Positions 52,130 to 62,155 of a DNA stretch of 64,000 nucleotides are shown here, piece after piece. A program made the position numbers and the translations under genes. Numbering within the stretch: the first letter of the stretch is position 1; each line of letters opens with the position of its first letter. Source of the DNA: Pilaira anomala (lineage: Eukaryota > Mucoromycota > Mucoromycetes > Mucorales > Mucoraceae); contig JAIXMQ010000030.1 in assembly GCA_025716855.1 (NCBI GenBank), forward strand, positions 124,001 to 188,000. The letters run 5' to 3'. The notes under the pieces are model-generated. The model was not told the origin of the DNA. It did not search any database and saw only the letters and a list, made by a program, of their open reading frames with translations.

Positions 52130-53725
52130 AGAAAATACACCCGGCAATTTAAATCTAGCCAACATTATTATCGCTGATTGTAGAATTACAAACGTACCCA
52201 TTACTCTGACCTCAGTATCTGCTAACCCTGGATTTTTTTTACAACACATGCATCAAATGTTACAATATCTCGAGGCATACAATAACGATAACATCAGAAC
52301 CTTCGACGAAGTCCAAGTTGACATAGCATACGCATGGATCAAAAGTTTTTTTATCAACAAGCAGCCAATTTAAAAATTTCAGCAGAAAGAAAAAAAAAAC
52401 AGGCTCTCTTTCTTGGGTTTTTCGGTGCATTCGTGATCACTCTCTTTTCGGAACTGCTTTAAACTTAGAAAATGATCAACTGGCGTTCCTAATTAATTTC
52501 ATCGCAACAACACAGGAGCAATTAAGAAATTGAAGATTGTACCATGAAAACCGCGACAATATCGATATCCAAAACTGTTTCAGACCTAGTATGTCTGAAT
52601 CAGTAAGAAAGTACAAACTTTTCACTCCTGTTCCAATGTACAATTTTTTACCCGAAAGTATGTTAAAATCGACATAGCCCATTTGAGATCTTTAATACTG
52701 AAGGTCCAAAACGAAACCGAAGTAGATATGGGCATATTAGATGAAAATGCAGATGATAATACGAAACATGAGGCTGCGACAAAATTATTTAGTGAAGTAT
52801 TTGATTTTGGTCTCTTAAGAATTGATTTAAATTAGTAAGTATTATAATCTCATCGTGTATCATCTTCGTCAATTTGTATGCTAAGTACTCTTTTTTTTTT
52901 ATAGTAATGGTAAAGAAATGTTCACCAACATGGTGCGAACAGATGGTTATGGTATTGATTTTATCTTGGCTGGTCCAAGACAACAACAGACAGCACTTCC
53001 AGATCTTGACTTGAACGATTTTACTGGTGAAGAAATTAACCAAAGATTCCATTTGTGGGGGCGTTGATCCTGCACTAAAAACCATCTTTACAGCTTCTGA
53101 TGGGCATGGCGAAGATCCTCATCTAGTACGGAAATATTCAACCGATGAGTACTACATACGCACAGGATTCAAGAAGACAAACAGAAAAATCTTAGCAAAT
53201 GAAAAATGCGGATAATAATTTTAATCAAGCGAAGCCGAAAGAAATATCTTAACAGACAAGACTGCCAACATTGAAACATTTGCCCTATACGTTCACTCTG
53301 TTTTTAACAATCTCGGTACTACCTTACCTTTTTATGATGATCGTTTTACTTCTCTCCTATTTTTAAATTATTTTGGTAGACAACGAGCTGATGCAGAAAT
53401 TGTTAATATGTTTGTAACAGGAGGAAAGAAGTATTTGAAAAGGGAGTTTAAACAAGGAGGTAATGACCCGAAGCAAGGAAATCCCAAGATAAGAAAGAAA
53501 AGGAAGAAGGGAAGAACAGAAGGAACTACAACAGTAAAGGATAAAGGGAAGAAAAAAGAAAAGACTCGAAAAAAAAAAAAAAAAAAAAAAAGACTGAAAC
53601 CATTTGAACAACAACAAAATCCCGCTTGTAGCCCTAGGATATGCTGTCTTTTCTTCCACTATGAGAGGTATGGTCAAACTATTGAAGGTTTGCTAGTAAC
53701 TGTTCTGGTAACTGAATACACGTAA
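52130..53725 (+). pseudogene. Broken mobile-element gene, possibly Fanzor/TnpB-like
   Basis: Plus-strand coding text scattered over frames: NLNLANIIIADCRITNVPIT (52150), VRTDGYGIDFILAGPRQQQ (52935), then WGVDPALKTIFTASDGHGED (53055), STDEYYIRTGFKK, GRQRADAEIVNMFVTGGKKY (53380) and IPLVALGYAVFSSTMRGM (53615). The block G-V-D-P-x-x-x-x-x-F-T-A followed by x-x-EYY resembles the RuvC-I strand of TnpB/Fanzor proteins, and the GRQRAD and LVALG..FSST blocks recur in Mucorales element proteins that I would place there. The expected zinc ribbon and later RuvC motifs are missing. An intron may lie at 52831-52903. The family call is tentative; that it is a degraded element gene is much surer. Confidence 0.4.
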
Positions 53726-54141
53726 GTTTTATTAAGGAATATCTAACATTTTAAATATCCAACTTACCTTTTTTGTAACAAAAATCTTTAGGTGTGTAGA
53801 TGTTAACGAATATTTGCTATAAAAAAAAAAGATACATGTCTCTGACAGTGTCTTATTAGATATTATGTGTCCGTTATCAATAATTATACAATGAACACAA
53901 AAATAAGTTCTCCAAGATACAAGTTATTAAATTACATTTCAAAGGAAAAAAGAAAAGAAAATCGTTTATGTATATAAAGTATTTTTTATTATATAGAGTA
54001 GATTGAATAATATATATATATAATATGTATATTAGAATAAGTTGTTGTGTGGATAAGATATATTTACAGGAGGGTGATACATTGGATTTATATTACAATG
54101 TCAAGTTATTAAAGCGAGTCAGTTGCTATTGTTACTTTTGT
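53726..54141. other. Intergenic region
   Basis: AT-rich 3' region of the small-protein gene and the right edge of the mobile-element block. No gene seen. Confidence 0.45.
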
Positions 54142-54345
54142 TTAGACCCTTGCTCTTCTACGGCGTCCTCCTCCACCTCTACCGCAGGACAAACATCTTC
54201 CGATGGCATTGAAGATACCAGTAATACAACGAGTGATGGCAGAAATAATAGATTGGAAGAAACCAGCAATACCGGAGACAAGTCCAGAGAATAATGAAGC
54301 GATTGAGGAAACGATACCACTTAAGCAAGAAAAGATTGATCCCAT
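54142..54345 (-). CDS. Small hydrophobic protein with possible N-myristoylation signal and RG-rich tail
   Basis: 67 residues from ATG 54345: MGSIFSCLSGIVSSIASLFS, then alternating Gly/Ile/Phe helices, then CITGIFNAIGRCLSCGRGGG and a basic Arg tail. Met-Gly-Ser with Ser at position 6 and Cys at 7 fits N-myristoylation plus palmitoylation, which would anchor it to membranes. Further Cys residues recur every 15-20 positions. I recall similar short proteins with a GxxxC / CGRGG..RR end in other fungi, function unknown. A single exon in a TE-rich neighbourhood, but with clean composition and a classic start. Confidence 0.6.
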   Translation of the reverse strand: MGSIFSCLSGIVSSIASLFSGLVSGIAGFFQSIISAITRCITGIFNAIGRCLSCGRGGGGRRRRARV

Positions 54346-54702
54346 TTTTGATTTAAATAATTAAGAAGTTGATTTTGTAGTTGTTATAGTAATAATGAAG
54401 AAAAAAAAAAGAAGTTGCCTCTTTTCCTTCTCCTTTTTATATTAAAAAATATATGCATAAGATCACCATGACGTATCTCTTTGTTGTCAAAAAAAGGAAA
54501 TTCAAAATGACGGTTGCAAATTTGAGTTCCTACACTAAAAAAAAGAAGAAAGAAACTTTAATTGGATTTGATTCTCAACCTTTTTATGACGACGATCCAT
54601 TGATTTAAACTAAACTATGAATCAAAAACAATACAGAAAAAAAAAAAAAATTGATTTTATTATTTCTATATTATTATGAAGTGATACGAAATGACATGAT
54701 TA

Positions 54703-57346
54703 TCACTTCATTTCAATTTCCTTTCGTGACACCCATTTTCTTGGTGGATGCTTTTTCTCGGTTGAACTTTCTGAACTACTTGGCTTACTTGGCTTTTTTC
54801 CTCGTTGCTTTTTTACAGAACTAGAGTACTTTAATGCATCATCAATCATGACCTCACAACGGATCTTGGTTTCCAAAGTATGTTCTTGTGTTGATGTAAA
54901 TGTTTCAGGATATCGAAGACTAATATTATAAATATATAATATATGAATAAAAAAAAAACTCTACAGTTTATAAACACTGACTTACCTTAACCACATGTAA
55001 AGCATAATATTCTTATGACTATTCTCTAATTCAGATAATCCGTCAGTAGTTACAGGTGTAACATTTGGTAGCTGAATGACATCATCTAACACACAAGTTT
55101 CACTTCTACTAAGTTTCTTGGCTAAAATCTCGATTACATCCATTGAAGGAATATTTCTAGTGCTAACAGGGGCAGTAACGAATTGATAAAGATCACGCAA
55201 AGGTAACTTTATATCTTCAAGTTTATCTGCAATAATCTATTTATGAATTAAGGTTAATTTTTGGCAAGTTAAAAAAAAAAAATCAGTTACCTTTTGATCT
55301 CTATAGTTGCACAAAAAGTAATCGCCGTTTAAGGAAGCCATGTCCTCGAATTTTTGCTGTTAAAATAGTTAGTATCAACAGAAATAGCTTAAGTTTTGTA
55401 TTCTATTTTTACCAATAGTCCAGAAAATTTTTCGTTAGGCATCTGTAACGCAAAAAGTTCTAGAATATCAACAGTAGGTTGTAATCCAGCCATCTTTAAA
55501 ATTTACTTTTAGTCATTGTCTCATGTCACAAAAAAATAGACTTACCTCAAGTGGGATAATAGGAGCTGCTACACATTCTTTAACGTAAGGAAGATCAGCT
55601 GGTTTTAATCTAAAATAGACGCAGTGAATACAAATATTACATTTTTAGAGTTGAATTTCATTGTATTTACGTAGTTACTTTTCCATCACTATAAGCTGTT
55701 CCAAATCTACCTGCACGTCCAGCAATTTGTTTTAATTGAGGAATACTAATGTAAGTGAAGTCCTTTCCATTAAACTTTTGTACTGTGGTAAAAACAATAC
55801 GTTTGATATTCCTAAAAAGACCCTTTTTTAGTCAATTTAATTTCCTTTTTTAGTCTACTTTAAAAAAAAAACTTACAAGTTTAAACCCATACCAACTGCA
55901 TCAGAAGCTACCAATACGTCAAAACCACTTTCTGGATCATTAAAGGCTTTAGCTTGAAGGGCTCTAGTCTCTATTCATATAGTTAATATTTTTTGTTTTA
56001 TATTTATAGAATTTATAATATGTACCTGGAGGAAGGCCACCGTAAGCAACTGCACATTTAAGTCCAGTTTTGGATTCAATCATTTTCTTGAGATGAAATA
56101 TGTCTTTACGTGAAAATGCAACTACACAATCACCCTTTTGAATTTTACTTAAATCAGCCTTTAAAGATTCATCACTGACTTCAAATGGAGTTAAACGGCT
56201 ATATTCATTCACAATCACTTCTTCATCCAATGATTCACAAATCTTTTTTACCAAAGGAACAGCAGAAGCTTCACCACAGAGATGAATTTCTTTTGCCTTC
56301 AAACCTAATAAAGCTTGTGTCCATGCCCACCCTCTATCTGGGTCGCCGATTAATTGGATTTCGTCAATGACAGCTACATCCAAGGTTTTTCCCAAAGAAG
56401 CCATCTCTATTGTTGAACTCGTCAAAGGAGCATTAGGTGTCACTTCTCTTCTCTCTTCGCCTGTCAGTAAATTACAAGCTACTCCCTTTTCATTCATCTT
56501 TTCGAAAATTTCGTGTGCTAATAAACGTAAAGGTCCACAATAGATTCCTGATTCGGCTGTCTCTAAACGTTTTAATGCTCTGTATGTTTTTCCACTATTG
56601 GTTGGTCCTACATGAAGAATAATTTTTCTAACAACCTTATCAATCTTACTGCTTATACATAACTATTATCTATCTTTGTTTTTACCTCTTCATTTGTCTA
56701 GCATCTGGAAACCATTCACTAGGGAAACGAAGATCACTGATCTTCTTTAACGAACCAAATTTTTCGACTATATCTTTTGGTAATAATGGTTCTGCAAAAT
56801 GATAAAACGCTGATAATAAAGCACGATCAATAAATTCTAAAGTATATTGCTTATCAGTAAAAAAAAAAATCCCCGGTATTATTTTTCCCTCTCTTCTTTA
56901 CCTGTATAATCGCTATCGTTATATACTGCAAAGAGCTCTTCTCCAGAAATACGTGGGACCTTTCCAGCTATAGCAGCTTTGACAAACTTATCTGAAATTT
57001 CTGTAAATAAGTCTCCTCTGATACCTAAACCCGCTGACTTTTTACGAATAAGAGAATTATTTTTAAACTTGCTAATTCTCATCTTTAAGCCTTAAAAAAT
57101 GATATTAGATATGAATTACTAGACTAAACTGAGCTCCTTCTTACTCCTATCCATCCATTCTGCGTCTTTTGGTTTTACAGGAATTGCTCGAGCTAAATCT
57201 AAAAACGTTTTCCCTGGTGAAGACTTGTTCTTACTACGAGCTTGACGTAAACAAATGGCATTGTGTTGAAGCGATCGTGTAATAGGCTGGTACCGGGTAC
57301 GAATAATGTGTAAGGCTGTTTGCCTTAAAGGTAAGATCCTCAACAT
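54703..57346 (-). CDS. SUV3: Mitochondrial ATP-dependent RNA helicase SUV3
   Basis: At least nine minus-strand exons read into one SUV3 protein. The N-terminus [18 protein letters not shown] is a basic presequence for mitochondrial import (57346..about 57120). Next come [19 protein letters not shown] and a conserved region [16 protein letters not shown]. The helicase core has Walker [13 protein letters not shown], the DExH-like box [35 protein letters not shown] and [10 protein letters not shown]. The C-terminus is Lys/Ser-rich. SUV3 unwinds RNA for the mitochondrial degradosome. The join between the first two coding blocks (about 57075-57125) is unclear: the best phase-matched intron would be only about 42 bp with a GTCTAG donor, so that splice is uncertain. 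Confidence 0.9.
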
Positions 57347-58247
57347 GGTGCTAAGGTGTCAAAGTCAATTATGCATTGGTACCCCCTGACTATGTGCTTT
57401 TTAAAGCAGAAAAAAAAAAATTGTATAACTAGTCACAAGTGACTGTAAAACGACTTCAGAAACATTTTATATGCTTATAACATGTAAGCACTCGCCCAAG
57501 GTCTACTGGTGTAACATATTTTGGTTAATTCGTTGTTCTTAGTTTAATAATAATCCTTTGGACTACTGTGACAAATGATAAACTCTATATATCAAGATGT
57601 CCCAAGTATTCAATATATGTGTGTGTATGCATATTGGCTTTACAAAAATGCATTATATTGGACTTATAGATTATTATATATTTCTGGTTTTTAGAGTCTC
57701 TACATATATCTTAGACATGTCGAGATGGTTGGGCCTGACTGAATTTAGTTAGCAAATTACTTGGGAGGCTTTCAATTAAATGTAATAACATGGCATATGT
57801 AGAGTGGGCATATAGGACACCCGCTACACATATACAGTATGTAGGAAAAGATATTTTTGTATCTTTATATATAAAAATATTTGTACAAAGTCTTTTGAAA
57901 TAGCTATAGTATATCATAGATAATTATTTCTGATAAAAGTGTATATTGTGACAAAGCCACTTGCAGCACGGCTATCATATGTTAGTTTTGAATAATTTAC
58001 GAATAGTTTTTTTTTTTTTTTCTTTTTTCTTTTTACATTACCAGTTCATATCTAAGCGAAAAATACATAAAAAAATAAAACAGTGCCTATAAAAAGTATT
58101 ATATTTAGAAGGAGAGGGAATATCTGTATTCAAATATCTGAAATACTGGCTATCATCAACTAATTATATCTTAGAATAATTTTCTAATCCAGGTACAAAA
58201 TTAAGGTCATGCAGATCCTTAACTAACATATTTGGATTGATTCCTCT
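57347..58247. other. Intergenic region left of the 3.6-kb transposon
   Basis: About 900 bp, AT-rich. A short minus-strand frame just left of the transposon (about 58245-58185) could be what followed the interrupted small gene before insertion. Otherwise nothing is recognised. Confidence 0.4.
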
Positions 58248-58249
58248 TA

Positions 58250-58488
58250 CAGTTAGCGCAACACCAAAGGGCGGTTTTTTAAATAAAAAGGCGGGTTTTA
58301 AAATTCTCAATAGGCGGATTGTTTTTTTCCAAAGGGCGGTTTTTGTTTTCTCAAAGGGCGGTTACAATTTTCTCAAAGGGCGGTTACAATTTCTCAAAAG
58401 GCGGTTACAATTTTCTCAAAGGGCGGTCTCTTCGATCCTCAGTAGATATTTTTTACAGTTGTTTGTGACATTTTATTAGATAGGATTG
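58250..58488 (+). repeat. Left inverted terminal repeat of element 2
   Basis: 239 bp with eight GGCGG-type motifs (mostly AAAGGGCGGTT, some AAGGCGG) spaced about 20-25 bp, four of them in a repeated block AAAGGGCGGTTACAATTTTC. These are likely transposase-binding sites. The last codons and the TAA stop of the transposase (58476-58478) lie inside the repeat. Confidence 0.95.
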
Positions 58489-59810
58489 CCTTTTAAGCAA
58501 TCTTCAAATATGTTTACCGAATGTTGTACAAATGCTCGAAGATGTTCTGGAGGAACATTATTGCAAGCCTCAGTTATTCTTGTTGATAAATCCTCTTTAG
58601 TTTGAAATTGACTACGTTTGACCTTATTTTTAACTATGGACCAAAATTGCTCAATAGGATTAAGTTCAGGCGAGTAAGGAGGGAGATAAATGCACTTATA
58701 TCCTCTCTCTGTCACCATAGTATCAATCTCGTTAGATGTATGTATTGGTGCATTATCCATAACTATATAATATCCTTTCATTTCCGGAATGCAATCCATT
58801 TCATCCATTGTTTTCTGAATAAAATTCATATAATGGCCAGTGACAGTTCCTTTGGAGGCAGGCTTCTTTGGTTTTGATGGTGCTTTTCTTTTGCGATTAC
58901 CAGAATCGATTTTTAGCCTTTTGAATGTGTGTTCCTGAGGATTTCGAAGCTCCATTGACACGACATACTTCGCCGAGATTGCACCCAAAACTGTGTGTGA
59001 TACTGCTCTGGTGGTAGGAGTGATTACAATAGCTGGTGTGCCCTTAATAGACCATCCTCCTGGAGGTCTCATATTGATATCGAAAGCTGATTCATCAACA
59101 AAAACACAATTTTCAAGGTAATCCATATCTGTTTTGCTCCACTTCTCAACCCACGCTATGCGGTTTGCAATTTTGGTTGGATCGTTTCTGGGAGCTGGAT
59201 GACGAGTGATTTTTTTGAATGAAAGGTTGCATTCTGTTTTGAGGAAATTTCTCACACTTGATTCTTTCAGTGTGAATGATTCGAATTTTTCAGTAAGTGA
59301 ACAAACTGCATCCACAACCCTGGCTTGAGGATTACTGTCATAAAAATTTAAAAGGTGAATCTTATGCTTCTCATCAAGCTGGCCTGCTGATTTATTGATT
59401 TTATTGGTTTGTTTTTCAAAGATATTCCAATCTTTATCCTCTTTCAGTCTCCTAGCCCATTTCTGTGCAGTTCTTTCAGCAACACCGCCTGCTAATCTAC
59501 CAGATTTGGCAGCATTGAACAACTTAATCCTATTGTAGTAGACAAAAAGCAGTTTCTGATCATTGGTGTAGTTGTTATAACTCCTACCACTATTGATCTT
59601 TACGTTGGTGGCAATCTCCTCCATCTCAGCATCTAAGGCTTCCATCTCAGTGTCCTTCTGCTCTGTATTTTGCTTCTCGCAGTAAAGTCGAAGACGAGTT
59701 AATGTTTTTAGATGGAAGGGGTTAATCTCTTCTTCGCATTCCATCGCATCGCGCCCATTTTCATCACAAATGTTTCCCTGGCCATCTTCATAAAAAAAGT
59801 ATGTACTCAT
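58476..59810 (-). CDS. DD34E transposase of element 2, intact
   Basis: One open frame of 444 residues from ATG 59810. After an acidic N-terminus come two DNA-binding-like helical regions (YTNDQKLLFVYYNRIK then GVAERTAQKWARRLKED, about 80-130; SSVRNFLKTECNLSFKKITR, about 185-205). The catalytic core has Asp 239 in CVFVDESAF, Asp 352 in YIVMDNAPIH and Glu 387 in PYSPELNPIEQFW; D352 to E387 have 34 residues between them, so DD34E. A basic insert (NRKRKAPSKPKKPASKGT, about 305-322) sits between the first and second Asp and may be a nuclear localisation signal. No frameshift or stop, so the protein could be active. Confidence 0.93.
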   Translation of the reverse strand: MSTYFFYEDGQGNICDENGRDAMECEEEINPFHLKTLTRLRLYCEKQNTEQKDTEMEALDAEMEEIATNVKINSGRSYNNYTNDQKLLFVYYNRIKLFNAAKSGRLAGGVAERTAQKWARRLKEDKDWNIFEKQTNKINKSAGQLDEKHKIHLLNFYDSNPQARVVDAVCSLTEKFESFTLKESSVRNFLKTECNLSFKKITRHPAPRNDPTKIANRIAWVEKWSKTDMDYLENCVFVDESAFDINMRPPGGWSIKGTPAIVITPTTRAVSHTVLGAISAKYVVSMELRNPQEHTFKRLKIDSGNRKRKAPSKPKKPASKGTVTGHYMNFIQKTMDEMDCIPEMKGYYIVMDNAPIHTSNEIDTMVTERGYKCIYLPPYSPELNPIEQFWSIVKNKVKRSQFQTKEDLSTRITEACNNVPPEHLRAFVQHSVNIFEDCLKGNPI

Positions 59811-59839
59811 TTAACAAAAGTAAAAAAAAAAAAAGAATA

Positions 59840-59900
59840 TACCGCCCTACAATTTGAAAAATCCGCCTTTTGAGAAAAATGGGACTCTTACAGTCACGTA
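59840..59900 (-). repeat. Degenerate internal terminal-repeat-like sequence
   Basis: Just upstream of the transposase start the sequence has two CCGCC motifs (ATACCGCCCTACAATTTG and AATCCGCCTTTTGAGAAA) followed by CTCTTACAGTCACG, which resembles the true end CTCTTACAGTTAGCG. It could be a leftover terminus of an inner element or a transposase-binding operator at its own promoter. Confidence 0.5.
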
Positions 59901-60399
59901 ATACACCCTTTCTTTCAATTCAATCGGCACAAATTCAGTTGGCAAAATCGTCTCACTAAAAAATTTACCCGTCCCAGCAGAAAAAAAGTACGTCCAAATT
60001 TTTATTCAAAACCCAGTACATAAAGAAAGTGAATTAATTTGAGATGAATAAAAGCTTGGCTGGGACAAGTTAAGAAAATGTTGGAACAGGCACAAGACAG
60101 ATTAGTAAAGTTTCAAGACTATTTTAAAACCATTTGAGATCCACAACTATCTAAGACTATTTTTCTTTCATTCACAATTTTACTAAATAGTTTCGATTTA
60201 ACAAGCAACGTCATTTATTTCATATCAACCAAACCAGCAAGTATACAATATGTAGATGAATATACTACTTCTGATGAAAAAATGACAGAGAGAAGAAATG
60301 CAAGGCATAAATTTAAGTCATGCTAAGTCGGGTTTTTTTTTATTTGGTCACTTTGTCCAAATACTTTTAGTCGTAAAAATATATTTGATAGCATGAATT

Positions 60400-61108
60400 T
60401 TATTTATATTGGATGCTACAGTCACGATACTTCGAGGTGGTATTGTTAATCATCTGGAATAATTGTGTGGTATGGGGACTTGCAGAGGGAGAAAATGTTG
60501 AGGTATCGATTGGATATGCAACTTTGGGGGATGTGGGGGATGGCGTGCTGACAGGTGCAACGACAGATGGTGATGAATCTGCTTGGTAACAGCAATGCCA
60601 AAATAAAAGGGTGACGCGCAATAACGTACGGATATTTTTCAGTGTGATGAATGAGTGAAGGCAGGATAACGCTTCAGGCAGGGTGATGCGGCCAATTTCT
60701 GTCATGGTAAAGAAACTGCTATGTATCATTTGTGTCATATAAAAAACTAATTGAAATCCTACAAAGCATTGTGAAATGGTTATGATCCATAAACACTGTA
60801 GCAACATTTTCCTTCTTACCATTAACTTGAAAAGTGAGAATAGGATGGTCATACTTCAAGACGCTGTTGCGCGACAAGACGGCGAGCTTGAGCGTGTCCA
60901 AGCAAAGGGAATGATTGGTGGTGTTGTCACCGCCAAGCTTGACTTCTCCAAAACCAAGGGATTGCCCAAATGCACGTTGGACCAAGGTGGATACAATGGC
61001 GTCCGGACGAATGCCAGTGGTCATTGTGTCCTCCTTGTTCGGCCATCGTAATACAACCTTCCTCGTAGTATCTGCCATCGATGTAGTGCCCTCAGGCAAA
61101 TTGAACAA
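60400..61108 (-). CDS. Accessory (cargo) gene of element 2 with PD-(D/E)XK-like core
   Basis: Two overlapping minus-strand frames make one protein: 61108..60719, first in-frame ATG at about 61078 (MADTTRKVVLRWPNKEDTM, then GIRPD and GQSLGFGEVKLGG), and 60852..60400 (CFVGFQLVFYMTQMIHSSFF then TMTEIGRITLPEALSCLHSF). A one-base frame change or a small unrecognised intron joins them near 60760-60790. R-P-D-x18-E-V-K with a Trp 12 residues before the Pro is the same pattern as in the element 1 gene, compatible with a PD-(D/E)XK nuclease. The C-terminal block M-T-E-I-x-x-I-x-x-P also matches. The tail is Ser/Pro/Thr-rich. I have seen similar multicopy proteins in Mucorales without a known function. 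Confidence 0.55.
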
Positions 61109-61207
61109 TCACATTCCAGCCAGGTAAAGCAACCATCATACAAAAAATAAAATAAAACGTTAGTAATATGAAATATCAATATGAATAGAGGCTCTTCTAC
61201 GAAAAAG

Positions 61208-61461
61208 AACCCAGTGTCCGAGGAGTAAGTCAAAAGCTAATGATCCAAAAAAATTGAATCGACTCCAAAGGGCTGGTATCGAGAGAGGTTCATCCACAAG
61301 GACTACTGACTCAAAGCATCTCTTTCGCACAAAATGAAGAAAACCCAATGTCCGAGGAGCATGACAAAAGCGAAATGATCCAAAAGAATTAAATCGACTC
61401 CAAAGGGCTGGTATCGAGAGAGGTTCATCCACAAGGACTACTGACTCAAAGCATTTCTCCA
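61208..61461. repeat. Two tandem copies of an about 134-bp unit inside element 2
   Basis: Copies at 61208 and 61342 share AACTCGACTCCAAAGGGCTG-like and GGTATCGAGAGAGGTTCATC blocks with few differences. They lie between the cargo gene and the right inverted repeat, perhaps as its 5' leader. Confidence 0.8.
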
Positions 61462-61614
61462 CGAAGAGCATCCAAAAAATCATAGCATGCAGACTAAATA
61501 CTTACGAGATTGCAATGATGCGGTAGCAAAAAGGAATTTTGTTTAGTGATTGAGAAATATTTTTAAGTAAAACTAAAATAAAACGTGATGTCACTACAAT
61601 TTGACGTATCACCC

Positions 61615-61853
61615 CAATCCTATCTAATAAAATGTCACAAACAACTGTAAAAAATATCTACTGAGGATCGAAGAGACCGCCCTTTGAGAAAATTGTAACC
61701 GCCTTTTGAGAAATTGTAACCGCCCTTTGAGAAAATTGTAACCGCCCTTTGAGAAAACAAAAACCGCCCTTTGGAAAAAAACAATCCGCCTATTGAGAAT
61801 TTTAAAACCCGCCTTTTTATTTAAAAAACCGCCCTTTGGTGTTGCGCTAACTG
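61615..61853 (-). repeat. Right inverted terminal repeat of element 2
   Basis: Reverse complement of 58250..58488 over 239 bp with no difference that I can see, including all eight GGCGG-type motifs. Confidence 0.95.
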
Positions 61854-62155
61854 TACATGCCTAATCCGTCCAAGTCATATTGTTTAAATCTCAGTAAGGG
61901 AATCCGTGACTTGAAACAATAAAAGGATCCCCATTTTGTCTGCCAAACCCCAAAAAAACAGGTTACTGTAAAGTAACTCCCATCTGAAGTCTTTTTTTTT
62001 TTATCAGATAAGAATGAAAGGCCAATATGATAATACGAGTAAAACAGGTTCCTTATTTTATTCTGGGAAAAAATAGAGAGACGAGGGTAAATACTCACTT
62101 CAAATGGACCATATCTTAAAACAATACAAAGAAAAATATTGTTAGCTTGATTCAT
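61854..62155 (-). CDS. Small host gene ending at the transposon insertion point
   Basis: Two minus-strand exons: 62099..62155 (MNQANNIFLCIVLRYGPFE, then a strong GTGAGT donor) and about 61854..61990 (TSDGSYFTV to FKQYDLDGLGM). The frame runs straight into the TA target site of element 2. If the element and one TA are mentally removed, the codon at that point reads TAA, so the transposon may have landed in the stop codon of a 64-65-residue gene. Alternatively GTAAGA there was a splice donor and the gene continued leftward. I do not recognise the protein. Confidence 0.35.

Larger units (their letters stand above)
58250..61853. mobile_element. 3.6-kb DNA transposon of the Tc1/mariner type with identical 239-bp inverted repeats (element 2)
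   Basis: The element begins CAGTTAGCGCAACACC at 58250 and ends with its reverse complement at 61853, with TA on each side (58248-58249, 61854-61855). By eye the two 239-bp arms agree at every base, which points to recent movement. It carries an uninterrupted transposase (58476..59810), an accessory gene (about 60400..61108, same strand) and a tandem repeat near 61.2-61.5 kb. CAGT termini and TA target duplication are the signature of the Tc1/mariner/pogo superfamily, but long arms with repeated motifs and a cargo gene are unusual there. Confidence 0.93.

Noticed and set aside
53360..53725. Lys-rich coding gene on the plus strand
   Set aside because: The frame depends on a poly-A run and matches only the tail of the degraded element protein, so it is counted as part of that pseudogene.
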